Origin: an uncultured Candidatus Melainabacteria bacterium
GTDB taxonomy: Bacteria; Cyanobacteriota; Vampirovibrionia; Gastranaerophilales; Gastranaerophilaceae
Direction: 5' to 3'
NCBI GenBank assembly: GCA_934757155.1
Contig: CAKVLI010000014.1
Coordinates: 1-38,492 of the forward strand
DNA: 38,492 nt
The notes under the pieces are model-generated. The model was not told where the DNA came from and did not search any database. It saw nothing but the letters and a program-made list of their open reading frames with translations. A program made the position numbers and the translations under genes. Shown piece after piece: positions 16,418 through 26,104 of this stretch. The stretch's first letter is position 1. Each line of letters opens with the position of its first letter.

Positions 16418-17641
16418 ATGTCATCAAATAACAACAATATTATTAACTCACTCCCACGCACAATCCGCCCTGCGGCGAAGTTCGTAAGACACCAAGAGCA
16501 AGCGGCGGGGCTTTCTACGTCAAGATTCGTTCAGGACGTAACAACTTGTCTTATCCCAAAAGCGGTTTTCTCTCGCAGTAAAGCGGATTTAGCAGAAAAT
16601 TGCTTCTTAGAGATTTCGGAAGAAACTCTCATATACTTTGTTCCGGCAATTTTAGGCGAGAGAGTTGCCAGAAAAATTTTCTCACAAAACCTTAGCGACA
16701 AGATGAAAAAAGATGTCGCAACAACAGGGGTTGAGCTTTTGCAAAAAGGAAACAATGCCAAAAATAAAAAAATCCTTCCGGTTAAAGCAGCAATATCACT
16801 TGCTGCAATGGCGATTCCGTTAACAGAATTTTCTTTGAACTATATAAAAAATTTGATGACATTAAAAGTGTTCAAGAAAAGTGATTTTAAGAATATCGCG
16901 TCTTTGGAACACCAAGAAGAGGACAAAAAGCATCAGAAAAAAGTCGAGAAGAGCGCGAAAAAACACATCGGTATAGCGGCGTCACTTTATGCGGGTTGTT
17001 TGGGTTTGGCGACCTTATTGGCAACAAAAGGCAAGAACTCAAAAGCTTTGCAAAAGGTTTCCGAATTTGTCGTTGCTCCGGGAAGCGCAATGTTCAAAGG
17101 TAAACCAAAGGCTCAAAACTTCTTCAACAAGTATTTTTCAATGGATTTCAACAACCAAAACGGACGACTTGTTTTGAGTAAAGGACAACTTACAAACTGC
17201 GTTTTAATCGGTGGTTTGGGGTATTTTGGCGCGTCCGCTGACAGAGGAAAAGAAAACCTGAAAGAAACAGCAACGAGATTTCCGTTAGTCGCAATGTATG
17301 TAATCACAGGCAGCGAGCTTGTTGAAAAAGGGTTCAAAAAGGTGTTGTACAAGAATGGTAAATGCAAAGATTTGATAGACAAAAATCTTTCTGTACCAAA
17401 GTTTGACGAGTTAAAAGGGATTGCGGAAAAATTGGCGAAAGAAAAAGGTACTGCTTTCGACAAAGAATACTTATCCCTCGTTAAGCAAAAAGTCGGCATC
17501 TTCGGACTTCCGTATCTCTTCGCAATCGGGGTTATGGGATTTTTCGTCGCCGGAATGACAACTTACACAACGAAAAAACGTTATCAAAACGCTCAAAAAG
17601 AAAACAAGACAACCGTAAGCGACATTATCGACAAAAAATAG
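16418..17641 (+). CDS. Multipass membrane protein, lineage-specific
   Basis: This 407-residue protein starts with an Asn-rich leader and a basic segment. It has several hydrophobic segments: about residues 117-145 (ISLAAMAIPL), 183-202 (ASLYAGCLGLATLLA), near 265, near 290 and 362-388 (LPYLFAIGVMGFFVAG). These are separated by lysine-rich loops. I recognise no family. A GGAATAGGA lies just before the ATG, after a long leader that may contain an attenuator. rarA begins 24 bases after its stop and is probably co-transcribed. Confidence 0.7.
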   Translation: MSSNNNNIINSLPRTIRPAAKFVRHQEQAAGLSTSRFVQDVTTCLIPKAVFSRSKADLAENCFLEISEETLIYFVPAILGERVARKIFSQNLSDKMKKDVATTGVELLQKGNNAKNKKILPVKAAISLAAMAIPLTEFSLNYIKNLMTLKVFKKSDFKNIASLEHQEEDKKHQKKVEKSAKKHIGIAASLYAGCLGLATLLATKGKNSKALQKVSEFVVAPGSAMFKGKPKAQNFFNKYFSMDFNNQNGRLVLSKGQLTNCVLIGGLGYFGASADRGKENLKETATRFPLVAMYVITGSELVEKGFKKVLYKNGKCKDLIDKNLSVPKFDELKGIAEKLAKEKGTAFDKEYLSLVKQKVGIFGLPYLFAIGVMGFFVAGMTTYTTKKRYQNAQKENKTTVSDIIDKK

Positions 17642-17664
17642 CGATTTCGTGATAATATGTTGCT

Positions 17665-18897
17665 ATGGATTTATTCACACAACTTGAGGAGTCAAATAAA
17701 CAAATACCTTTGGCTGAGATTATGCGCCCGAAAACTCTGGACGATTTTCTCGGGCAATCGAATGTTGTTGCGCCGAATTCGCCGCTATTAAATCTTTTGA
17801 AAACACAGCGCTTGTTTTCATTGATTTTGTGGGGAACACCCGGGTGCGGAAAAACCACTCTCGCCAGATTAATCGCGACCAAGGTAAATGCGCAATTTAT
17901 CGAGCTTTCAGCGGTATCTTCCGGTATTAAAGAAATTAAAGAAACGGTTGAAAAATCAAGAGAAGCACTTAGAGCAGGTCAAAAAACAATTCTCTTCATA
18001 GATGAAATCCACAGGTATTCCAAAACCCAACAGGACGCGCTTTTGCCGCATATTGAAAACGGAACGCTCTTTCTAATCGGCTCTACGACAGAAAATCCTT
18101 CGTTTCAGGTTGTACCTGCGCTATTATCAAGGGTTCAGGTCATTAGGCTCAATCCGATTAATGACATTAGCATGGAAAAGATTATTAACAGAGGGTTTGA
18201 GTATCTTGAAAAGAATTATCAACCTATTCAGTACGAAGAAGATGTTATAAAATTCATTGTAAATAACGCGCGAGGGGACGCAAGAACCGCGCTAAACCTT
18301 GTTGAAAACTCATATTTTGCAAGCAATTTCACGAACGATTCAAGACAATTGACGGTCGAAATTTTGGAAAGTATTACCCAGAAACGAAATACCAGATACT
18401 CAATCCAAGAGCATTATGACTGCGCATCCGCATTCCAAAAGAGCTTGAGAGGTTCTGATCCGGATGCAGCAATTTATTATCTTGCAAAAATGATTGAAGC
18501 TGGCGAAGACCCGAGATTTATTGCCCGCAGGTTAATTGTCTGCGCCGCAGAAGATGTCGGTTTGGCTGACCCGAACGCAATGAATATTGCAGTTAATGCG
18601 TACAGAGCAGTCGAAATAATCGGACTTCCGGAAGGCAGAATTCCGCTTGCGAACGCAGTTGCATACGTTGCGAAAGCTCCAAAATCAAACAAAGCCTGTT
18701 TAGCGATTGACAATGCGCTTATGGATATCGAGTCAGGCAAGGATTTTCCGCCTCCAATGCATTTGAGAGATGCGCATTACAAGGACGCGAAAAAATACGG
18801 ATTCGGCGAAGGCTACATTTACTCACACGATGCGCCGGATGTATATCAACAATTCCTTCCGGACGAACTCGTCGGAAAAAAATATTTGGAAGACTAA
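17665..18897 (+). CDS. rarA: Replication-associated recombination protein A (MgsA/RarA), AAA+ ATPase
   Basis: RarA is a clamp-loader-like AAA+ ATPase acting at stalled replication forks. The 410 residues include Walker A GTPGCGKTT (57-65), Walker B ILFIDEIHRY (about 110-119), sensor 1 IGSTTENPSF, and the C-terminal DPRFIARRLIVCAAEDVGLADP segment diagnostic of this family. The N-terminal PLAEIMRPKTLDDFLGQ motif is also typical. It ends tail-to-tail with ung, overlapping it by four bases, so two DNA maintenance genes converge. Confidence 0.95.
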   Translation: MDLFTQLEESNKQIPLAEIMRPKTLDDFLGQSNVVAPNSPLLNLLKTQRLFSLILWGTPGCGKTTLARLIATKVNAQFIELSAVSSGIKEIKETVEKSREALRAGQKTILFIDEIHRYSKTQQDALLPHIENGTLFLIGSTTENPSFQVVPALLSRVQVIRLNPINDISMEKIINRGFEYLEKNYQPIQYEEDVIKFIVNNARGDARTALNLVENSYFASNFTNDSRQLTVEILESITQKRNTRYSIQEHYDCASAFQKSLRGSDPDAAIYYLAKMIEAGEDPRFIARRLIVCAAEDVGLADPNAMNIAVNAYRAVEIIGLPEGRIPLANAVAYVAKAPKSNKACLAIDNALMDIESGKDFPPPMHLRDAHYKDAKKYGFGEGYIYSHDAPDVYQQFLPDELVGKKYLED

Positions 18898-19559
18898 GTG
18901 TTCCAGTCAATCGGTGTATCTTTTAGGATTTCCGCGCACTTCAGAAAATGATCCGACTCCATAAACCCTCTATTTGCAGATAGCGGGGACGGATGAGTCG
19001 TATCCATTACGTAAATATTCTTTTTCCCCTCGAAAACCTCTCCGGATTTTTGAGCGTGCGCTCCCCAGCGAAAAACAATAAGCGTCTTTCCGCGATTTAT
19101 AAGCACTTGATAAATATTATCAATAACAGGTTTCCAGAGCAAAGTATGCTCTTTCAACACTTTTGGAGCCTTGTCCTCAAAGGTTAAAGAAGTGTTCAAC
19201 AGCAAAACACCCTGCTTTGTCCAATTGGTGAGCGTGTTTGAAGTGTGTTTCAAATTCGGGAAATCTTTTTCCAACTTCTTAAAAATATTTCTTAAAGATG
19301 CCGGAGTTTTATCAGAAAGACTTGAAAACGCCAAACCGTGTGCGTGTTCAGCACTCGGATAGGGGTCTTGTCCGATAATAAGGATTTTCACATTATCCAA
19401 ACTCGTTTGTTTAATCGCGTTCAAAACATCATTCTGGCTCGGCAAAATTTCTTTTGTTTTGCGTTTTTCCGCGATAACATCCAAAACTTTCTCAATTAAA
19501 TCAAGGTCTAAACCGCCTTCAATCCAGCTATTATCAATACCGATTAGTTCTGAGCGCAT
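18894..19559 (-). CDS. ung: Uracil-DNA glycosylase (family 1)
   Basis: Ung removes uracil from DNA to start base excision repair. The 221-residue protein has the catalytic motif GQDPYPSAEHAHGLAFS with the general-base Asp, and the DNA-binding loop HPSPLSANRGF. The length is normal. It starts two bases after the stop of the GH57 gene, so the three minus-strand genes (secreted protein, GH57, ung) appear to form one operon. Confidence 0.95.
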   Translation of the reverse strand: MRSELIGIDNSWIEGGLDLDLIEKVLDVIAEKRKTKEILPSQNDVLNAIKQTSLDNVKILIIGQDPYPSAEHAHGLAFSSLSDKTPASLRNIFKKLEKDFPNLKHTSNTLTNWTKQGVLLLNTSLTFEDKAPKVLKEHTLLWKPVIDNIYQVLINRGKTLIVFRWGAHAQKSGEVFEGKKNIYVMDTTHPSPLSANRGFMESDHFLKCAEILKDTPIDWNT

Positions 19560-19561
19560 AT

Positions 19562-22060
19562 CTATCTCTTTGCTACCAATGCTTTATTAAACATTTGCTT
19601 GTAATAATCCATATTAATATTCAAGTTTTCGCCTATTTCAAACAGCATTGTAACAAGCTCTCTATCTGCAGCACAGCTCATTGATTGAATCAATTCGTCA
19701 ATATTGGAAACGATTTTTGCGAAGAAATAGTTTTGAGCTTCCGCAATATCAACCGTGAGTTCAAGTTTGCCGATGCAATCCAAGAGTTCAAGAGTAGCAT
19801 CCACTTGCTGGATATCAAGCGCATAGGCCAATCTGCCGACATTCTGCGCAATTTTTCTGCTGAAAATCTTCGCAGTCGGAGTCTTGTCGATTTCAATACC
19901 AATTCTTTTTGCCTCAAAGATAATATCTGAGCCCTGTTGCAAGATATCGTTCGTCAAGAAACCTTTTGAATCCACAAACAATTCGTTAAACTGTTTTGTA
20001 AGAACGTATTGTGCCGCGATTTTGAACTCATTCGGAATTTCAAGTCCAAGACTCTGCATCTGATAGATAGAGCCTTTACCCTCGTTGTACATTGACTCAT
20101 AGGTGTTTGCAAAGTTTTGCAACTTACCCTTAAGCATTGTTTGAAGAATTTTTCTTCTCTCTTCAATAAAGATATCCTTAAGCGTAAAGTATTCTGAGCC
20201 AAAATAATTGTCAATCGCTCTGATAATCTCGGTCAGAGGTGATACCAGATAAGTTCTTATGAGTTCTTTTCTTGTATCCATAAAGCTATCAGAATATTCC
20301 TTAATCGCGCAGTGGAAATCTCCGCCTGAGAATTGAAGCAGAGCAAATACAAGGTTTGATTTTTCAAGTGTAACTTGTGATTTAACCTCAATATGTCCGA
20401 TTACAAGTTGTGAATTACCTTTTACAACACGTTTGTAAGATTGCTTCTTAATTCTGTAGCAATAAACATTTTCTTCATCTTCAATTTCTGAATATAAAGA
20501 AGAAATTGCCCAAAGGCTTACAATCTGTTTTGCAGTGACAACGGAAGGTTTAACAAATCTTTCGTAAACATCTTTTCCTGTGCCAAATTCAGGAAGGTTG
20601 CTTTTTGCTTCTTCAAGAATTTCAAGGAATTTTTGCTCCAAATCCTTTTTAACAAAAGATTTTGCCAACTGCATTACGCGCGCTGCGTATTTCATAATCT
20701 GAACGGTTTCTATACCTGAAATCTCAGAGAAGAACCAACCGCAGCTTGTGTACATAAGCATTGCTTGTCTTTGAATTTCAAGAAGCTCCATCGCATGAAC
20801 TCTTTGCGCGTCATCAAGTTCAGGAATAAAATACTCTTCTTGGAACGCTTTTACGCTTGTATCACTTCTATCCAAGATTACGCTTATATAATTATTTCTT
20901 ACTTCATCAGGATTGATGAAATATTTTTTACCAAATTTTTTGTATATTGCAACGGTTTCATCTCTCAAATAATCAAGCGCATCTCTTAAAGGTCTTCTCC
21001 ATTTTTGGTTCCACCCCGGATGACCGCCTGTTGAGCAACCGCAATCCTCGCACCATCTGCCGACACCGTGAAAACAACTCCAAGAAGAAACAGGTTTAAT
21101 CTCTACTTCCCAATTGCTTCTGTATTTTTCAAGGTATTCAGCATAGTTTGTGACGATAAACCCCGCGTCTTTAACTTTAAGCTTCATTGCGTAAGCTAAT
21201 GCCATATCACCAAATTTTGTGTGGTGACCATAGCTTTCGCCATCTGTTGCAATATTTACCAATTGCGGATAATTCCTCAAAGTTGAAATACCGTCTTTAA
21301 GTCTGTTTACGAATTTGTTACCATCTTTCAATAATTCATCAAACGCAACAGACTTGGAAATAGCGCCATCATAGAAAAACAAATCAATAAATTTGCCCGG
21401 AGCAGATTTAATATAATATCTGTAAGAGCGAGCAGGATCAATATTTCCCCAGCTTACATCCTGCCAAGTTGATTCGCCTTCTTTTCTAATTCTTTGAGCC
21501 TGATATGGAGAAAGAACGGTAAATTTAATTCCGTTTTCAACCAAGACTCTCAATGTTTCGTCGTCAACAGCGGTTTCTGCAAGCCAAATACCTTCCGGTT
21601 GACGTCCAAAACGGTATTCAAAATCCTTAATACCCCATTTTACCTGAGTTTGCTTATCTCTTTCGTTTGCAAGAGGCATAATCATATGGTTATAAACCTG
21701 AGCCATAGCATTACCATGCCCGCCATGCATTTTTCTGCTGTTAATATCAGCTTTTATAATTCTTTCATAAGCAAGCGGTGCAAACTCCTCCATCCAAGAA
21801 AGAAGAGTCGGACCGAAGTTGTAGCTCATATATTCATAGTTATTTACAACATTCAAAATCTGGTTCTTTGAATCAACAATTTTTGAAACGGAATTCGGAT
21901 TGTAACATTCGGCATTAATTCTTTCGTTCCAGTCATGATAAGGCAACGCGCTATCTTGCTGTTCAATAGCTTCCAACCACGGATTTTCTCTCGGTGGTTG
22001 ATAAAAATGCCCGTGTACAGTCAAAAATACCTTGCATTTATCTTTTTCAAGATTATCCAT
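19562..22060 (-). CDS. GH57-type glycoside hydrolase with DUF3536 C-terminal domain
   Basis: This 832-residue protein begins with the GH57 N-terminal histidine motif VHGHFYQPPREN. The likely catalytic nucleophile motif GIWLAETAVD comes about residue 167, and ATDGESYGHHTKFGDMA, with the likely acid/base region, near 270. The long helical C-terminal part is that of DUF3536 proteins. GH57 enzymes act on alpha-glucans (amylase or branching activities), so a role in glycogen or maltodextrin metabolism is likely. No signal peptide is present, so it should be cytoplasmic. It follows the 167-residue secreted protein by five bases. Confidence 0.85.
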   Translation of the reverse strand: MDNLEKDKCKVFLTVHGHFYQPPRENPWLEAIEQQDSALPYHDWNERINAECYNPNSVSKIVDSKNQILNVVNNYEYMSYNFGPTLLSWMEEFAPLAYERIIKADINSRKMHGGHGNAMAQVYNHMIMPLANERDKQTQVKWGIKDFEYRFGRQPEGIWLAETAVDDETLRVLVENGIKFTVLSPYQAQRIRKEGESTWQDVSWGNIDPARSYRYYIKSAPGKFIDLFFYDGAISKSVAFDELLKDGNKFVNRLKDGISTLRNYPQLVNIATDGESYGHHTKFGDMALAYAMKLKVKDAGFIVTNYAEYLEKYRSNWEVEIKPVSSWSCFHGVGRWCEDCGCSTGGHPGWNQKWRRPLRDALDYLRDETVAIYKKFGKKYFINPDEVRNNYISVILDRSDTSVKAFQEEYFIPELDDAQRVHAMELLEIQRQAMLMYTSCGWFFSEISGIETVQIMKYAARVMQLAKSFVKKDLEQKFLEILEEAKSNLPEFGTGKDVYERFVKPSVVTAKQIVSLWAISSLYSEIEDEENVYCYRIKKQSYKRVVKGNSQLVIGHIEVKSQVTLEKSNLVFALLQFSGGDFHCAIKEYSDSFMDTRKELIRTYLVSPLTEIIRAIDNYFGSEYFTLKDIFIEERRKILQTMLKGKLQNFANTYESMYNEGKGSIYQMQSLGLEIPNEFKIAAQYVLTKQFNELFVDSKGFLTNDILQQGSDIIFEAKRIGIEIDKTPTAKIFSRKIAQNVGRLAYALDIQQVDATLELLDCIGKLELTVDIAEAQNYFFAKIVSNIDELIQSMSCAADRELVTMLFEIGENLNINMDYYKQMFNKALVAKR

Positions 22061-22065
22061 ATTAT

Positions 22066-22569
22066 TTATTTAACTCCGTCCTTTTCAGGTGCTTTCCTAA
22101 TAATTTTAAGTTCTTTTACATCAACCCAAGTATCACCGAGGGCATCAGAAAAAACTGTTCCGTTAATTGATATTTCGTCATTGCTTTTCAAGTCAATGAA
22201 TTTTTCCGCAACATCTCTTTTTAAGAATAGTTTCATCTCTGATAGCGGAATATCATAGTTTGTATCATCTCTCTTTATCAAAAATGAAATGTAATCGTCA
22301 GAAGACTTGAATGCAGGTTTGTAATCAAGTCCCAGTGTTGAGAATTTATCAAATCTTGCGACCATTGTAACAGTCTTGTTTAAATATTTTGTAGGATTGG
22401 TTACAATCGCGAGCGGTTGAATCGTATTCGCAGGCAAATTTGTTTGAACCACAGCAGGCGCAGCAGTCGTTTGCGCTGTAACTTTTTCAACACAAATATT
22501 GCTTGTGGTAAGTGCAACTGCACACAAAATAACCAAAACTGTTGATTTTATATAACGAAAGCTTTTCAT
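22066..22569 (-). CDS. Exported small protein with OB-fold-like domain
   Basis: An N-terminal signal (YIKSTVLVILCAVALTTS, about residues 6-23) is followed by a Thr/Ala/Gln-rich linker. A beta-rich domain then begins PLAIVTNPTKYLNKTVTMVARFDKFS, which resembles bacterial exported OB-fold proteins; this is inference from the strand pattern. The 167-residue protein is the first gene of the minus-strand operon with the GH57 enzyme and ung, transcribed from the promoter at 22594-22622. Confidence 0.65.
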   Translation of the reverse strand: MKSFRYIKSTVLVILCAVALTTSNICVEKVTAQTTAAPAVVQTNLPANTIQPLAIVTNPTKYLNKTVTMVARFDKFSTLGLDYKPAFKSSDDYISFLIKRDDTNYDIPLSEMKLFLKRDVAEKFIDLKSNDEISINGTVFSDALGDTWVDVKELKIIRKAPEKDGVK

Positions 22570-22593
22570 CTTAATAACCTCTTCTTTCTTATA

Positions 22594-22622
22594 ATTGTAG
22601 CATGCTTTAACAGGAATGTAAA
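22594..22622 (-). promoter_or_regulatory. Promoter of the secreted protein-GH57-ung operon
   Basis: TTTACA (22617-22622) and TACAAT (22594-22599) are separated by 17 bases, each one mismatch from consensus. The start near 22587 gives a leader of about 18 nt. Confidence 0.65.
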
Positions 22623-22636
22623 AAGTTTTAATTTAT

Positions 22637-22665
22637 TTGATAATCATATCTATTTCTGATATATT
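22637..22665 (+). promoter_or_regulatory. Promoter of the sigma factor gene, probably leaderless
   Basis: TTGATA (22637-22642) and TATATT (22660-22665) are 17 bases apart. The -10 ends seven bases before the ATG of the sigma factor and there is no Shine-Dalgarno, so the transcript should begin at about the start codon. Confidence 0.55.
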
Positions 22666-22672
22666 ATAAAAT

Positions 22673-23311
22673 ATGAAAGATTTGGATACTATTAATAAAG
22701 AGAGGGAAGGACGGCATAATCTTTCTCAGTATGAAGATTTAATCGAAACAATATCTAAGGTGGAATTCAAAAAATTCTCAAACCTTGGACTTATTGACTT
22801 TTCAGAAGTTCTTAACCTCGCTAATTATACGGTATATTATCTTGTAAACAACTCTGCTTCAAAAGAGGTTTACAACTCATCTTATATTACAAAAGCCGTA
22901 AAATGGGCTATAAGAAACGAAATGCGAAGAAGATACAAATGGTACGTTATGAAAAATCAGGAATCTTTGGAGCAAGAACAGGTTAAAGATGCAGTTTACA
23001 AAACAATTTTGTCCATAGAAGAAATGGCTGATGCCGAAAATCCTACTTTGATTAAGGACACTTCAAGAACTCCGGAAGAAAAAGCGGAAATCCTTGAATT
23101 AAAAAGAAGAATTTGCGAAGTAATGAAAAAACTACCGCAACGCGAACAAGATTTGATTGAAGCTAAATATTTCTACGATAAAAAACTCAAAGATATCTCG
23201 GAGGAGTTCAACATCTCGCAGTCGAGAATCTCGAGGATTATACAAAATGCGTTAGAAAAGATTAAAAAAGAGTTATTGAAACAGGAACAAATTGATGAAA
23301 ACAATATTTGA
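22673..23311 (+). CDS. Sigma-70 family RNA polymerase sigma factor
   Basis: This 212-residue protein shows a region 2-like segment (about residues 30-95, including AVKWAIRNEMRRRYKW) and a clear region 4 helix-turn-helix (about 150-205: LPQREQDLIEAKYFYDKKL, then ISEEFNISQSRISRIIQ). The layout is closest to the flagellar FliA/WhiG or other small alternative sigma factors. The subtype is uncertain because region 2 is divergent. A possible sigma-28-like promoter precedes the giant flagellin in this window, so it could be its regulator, but nothing links them directly. Its 3' end overlaps the gcvPB start by 17 bases. Confidence 0.75.
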   Translation: MKDLDTINKEREGRHNLSQYEDLIETISKVEFKKFSNLGLIDFSEVLNLANYTVYYLVNNSASKEVYNSSYITKAVKWAIRNEMRRRYKWYVMKNQESLEQEQVKDAVYKTILSIEEMADAENPTLIKDTSRTPEEKAEILELKRRICEVMKKLPQREQDLIEAKYFYDKKLKDISEEFNISQSRISRIIQNALEKIKKELLKQEQIDENNI

Positions 23312-24731
23312 AAAATCTACGGGAGTTGGGAATAAGTACGTCGGGAATGCACAGAGTGATAAGGAGTCAGTGCTTGGAGATTTTCTACCTCAAGAGTTGT
23401 TGAGAAAAGAACCTATTGGATTACCTCAACTTAGTGAATTAGACGTTTTAAGACATTATAAGGATCTTTCAGACAGAAACTTTTGTATTGAAAAAGGTTT
23501 CTATCCATTAGGTTCTTGTACAATGAAATACAATCCGAAAGTTAATGAGTTGTTGGCTTCATTAGAAGGTTTTGCGAACTTGCACCCTATGCAGTCTGAC
23601 GAAGATTCTCAAGGTGCTTTAGAGCTTATGTACAACTTGCAAGAAAAGCTGAAGTACATTACAGGCATGGACGCTATGACACTTCAACCAGCTGCCGGCG
23701 CACACGGCGAACTCACCGGCATGATGATTGTTAAAAAATATTTTGAAGTAAAAGGCGAACACAGAACAAAGGTTATTATCCCTGATTCCGCTCACGGCAC
23801 AAATCCAGCAAGCGCGAAAATGTGCGGATTTGATATTGTTGAAGTTAAATCAAACGAAAGAGGTCAGGTCGATGTTGAAGCCCTAAAAGCTTTGCTTGAT
23901 GAAAACGTAGCCGCAATTATGATGACAAACCCGAACACACTCGGTATTTTCGAAGAGAATGTTTTGGAAATCTCAAAACTGATGCACGAAAACGGCTCTC
24001 TGCTTTACTACGACGGAGCAAACTTCAATGCAATAATGGGTTGGACAAACCCTGCACTAATGGGATTTGACGTAGTTCACCTTAATCTTCACAAAACATT
24101 TGCTACTCCTCACGGCGGCGGAGGACCCGGCGCAGGCCCAGTCGGGGTTGTAGAAAAATTAAAAGACTTTTTACCAACGCCTGTTATCGTTAAAGAAGGG
24201 GACAAATACAGACGCGAATACAATGTTAAGCACTCCATAGGCAAAGTTCGCGGATTTTACGGGAACTTCGGAGTTTTGGTAAGAGCTTACGCATACATTC
24301 TTATGATGGGCAAAGACCTTAAACTCGCAAGCGCAGACGCTGTTTTGAACGCAAATTATATCAAGGAAAAATTGAAAGGTGTTTATGACTTACCTTATGA
24401 TGAGCCTTGTATGCACGAGTTTGTATTGTCTGGTGAAAAACAACATCACCAAGGTGTTTCAACTTTAGGCATTGCAAAAAGGTTGATGGATTCAAATTGT
24501 CACCCGCCTACGGTTTATTTCCCGCTCATTGTGCATGAAGCAATTATGATTGAGCCGACCGAGTCTGAATCAAAAGAAATGCTTGATAGTTTCATAGATA
24601 CGATGCTTAAAATCGCAAAAGAAATCGAAGAAAATCCGGAAGAAGTTTTGAAATCACCTCAAACCACTCCTATTAAAAAGGTGGACGAAACTCTTGCCGC
24701 AAGACAACCTAATTTGACGTTTAACGGGTAG
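23295..24731 (+). CDS. gcvPB: Glycine dehydrogenase (decarboxylating) subunit 2
   Basis: GcvPB is the C-terminal half of the split P-protein of the glycine cleavage system. The ATG at 23295 gives 478 residues. The PLP-binding lysine lies at about position 267 in HLNLHKTFATPHGGGGPGAG, and PLGSCTMKYNPK and DSAHGTNPASA are family signatures. The partner gcvPA and the gcvT, gcvH genes are not in the window. It starts inside the sigma factor gene with an AGGA ahead of it, and is followed after 39 bases by miaB. Confidence 0.95.
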   Translation: MKTIFEKSTGVGNKYVGNAQSDKESVLGDFLPQELLRKEPIGLPQLSELDVLRHYKDLSDRNFCIEKGFYPLGSCTMKYNPKVNELLASLEGFANLHPMQSDEDSQGALELMYNLQEKLKYITGMDAMTLQPAAGAHGELTGMMIVKKYFEVKGEHRTKVIIPDSAHGTNPASAKMCGFDIVEVKSNERGQVDVEALKALLDENVAAIMMTNPNTLGIFEENVLEISKLMHENGSLLYYDGANFNAIMGWTNPALMGFDVVHLNLHKTFATPHGGGGPGAGPVGVVEKLKDFLPTPVIVKEGDKYRREYNVKHSIGKVRGFYGNFGVLVRAYAYILMMGKDLKLASADAVLNANYIKEKLKGVYDLPYDEPCMHEFVLSGEKQHHQGVSTLGIAKRLMDSNCHPPTVYFPLIVHEAIMIEPTESESKEMLDSFIDTMLKIAKEIEENPEEVLKSPQTTPIKKVDETLAARQPNLTFNG

Positions 24732-24770
24732 GTTTCAAAAAATACACAACCGAAATCAAGGAAAATAAAA

Positions 24771-26084
24771 ATGAAAAAGGTATATATAGAAACACTCGGC
24801 TGCCAAATGAACAAATCTGATGCCGAAAGAATGTTCGGGATGCTCGAACACATTGGCTACACAGAAACAAAAGAGCCGAAAGAAGCCGATATGCTGATTA
24901 TTAACACTTGTTCAATCAGACAACTTTCTGAGGACAAGGCATACAGTGCAATCGGGGTTTGGGGAAAATGGAAAAAGAAAAAGCCTGACCTAAAAATAGT
25001 TTTCGCAGGCTGTGTAGCTCAACAAGCTGGTAAAGAACTCTTCAAACGTGCGCCATACGTAGATTTGGTTCTCGGAACTCAAAGACTCTACGAGCTTCCA
25101 AACCTCGTAAAACGTATTGAAGCCGGAGAAAGAATTGTTTCAACTGAAGAAAAACCGTTTGAAGAAAGCGATATTCAAATTAATCGTGTAAAAAGCATCA
25201 ACGCTTGGATACCTATTATGGAAGGCTGCAACAACTTCTGCACATACTGTATCGTACCTTATACAAGGGGGCGCGAGCGTTCAAGAAAGCCTGAACTAAT
25301 TCTTAACGAAGCGAAAAAAGCGCTCTCAGAAGGGTTCAAAGAAATTACTCTCCTCGGTCAAAACGTTGACTCGTACGGAAAAGACCTTGAAGGTTGGAAT
25401 CTTTCAAGACTCTTAAGAGAAGTAAACGCGCTTGAAGGCAATTTTAGAATACGTTTTGTTACAAACTATCTGACTGATATCACCGAAGAGCTTATTGATA
25501 CAGTAATCGAATTGGATAAAGTTTGCGAATACTTCCATATTCCGATGCAATCAGGAGACGATTATATCCTCAAAAAAATGAACAGAAGATATGATTACGC
25601 AACCTACAAAAAGATTTGCGACAATCTTAGGAAACGTATTCCTGATGTTACAATCACAAGCGACTTTATCGCAGGTTTCCCCGGAGAAACTGAAGAACAG
25701 TTCGAAAACACGCTGAAAGCTATGACAGAGCTTGAATTGGATTACTCAAACACAGCAGCGTACTCTCCTCGAGAAAGAACCGTTGCCGCAAAATGGGTTG
25801 ATTTGTATATTCCGGAAGATGTTAAAACGGAGCGTCTTGCAAGATTGAATGAACACAACCGCGAATGTTGTTTAAAATCTAATCAAAAATATGTAGGACG
25901 CGAAATGGAAGTTCTTGTTGAAAAATTTGAAAGCGAAAAGGAAAGAGGAAAAAACGTTATCACAGGCAGAACCCGCAATAACAAAATCGTCCACATTCCT
26001 TATGACAAAGATATTACAGGCGAATTTATCAACGTAAAAATCACAAGAGCAAGAACTTGGTACCTAAACGGCGAAATGATTTAG
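24771..26084 (+). CDS. miaB: tRNA-2-methylthio-N6-dimethylallyladenosine synthase
   Basis: MiaB is a radical-SAM methylthiotransferase modifying A37 of tRNAs that read UNN codons. The 437 residues carry the N-terminal cluster cysteines C11, C47 and C81 (TLGCQMN, NTCSIR, AGCVAQ). The radical-SAM triad is C153, C157, C160 in GCNNFCTYCIVP, and a C-terminal TRAM domain covers about 375-437. All expected residues are present. It sits between gcvPB and alr in a plus-strand run. Confidence 0.95.
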   Translation: MKKVYIETLGCQMNKSDAERMFGMLEHIGYTETKEPKEADMLIINTCSIRQLSEDKAYSAIGVWGKWKKKKPDLKIVFAGCVAQQAGKELFKRAPYVDLVLGTQRLYELPNLVKRIEAGERIVSTEEKPFEESDIQINRVKSINAWIPIMEGCNNFCTYCIVPYTRGRERSRKPELILNEAKKALSEGFKEITLLGQNVDSYGKDLEGWNLSRLLREVNALEGNFRIRFVTNYLTDITEELIDTVIELDKVCEYFHIPMQSGDDYILKKMNRRYDYATYKKICDNLRKRIPDVTITSDFIAGFPGETEEQFENTLKAMTELELDYSNTAAYSPRERTVAAKWVDLYIPEDVKTERLARLNEHNRECCLKSNQKYVGREMEVLVEKFESEKERGKNVITGRTRNNKIVHIPYDKDITGEFINVKITRARTWYLNGEMI

Positions 26085-26104
26085 GCATCAGAAAAGAGAG
26101 TAGA

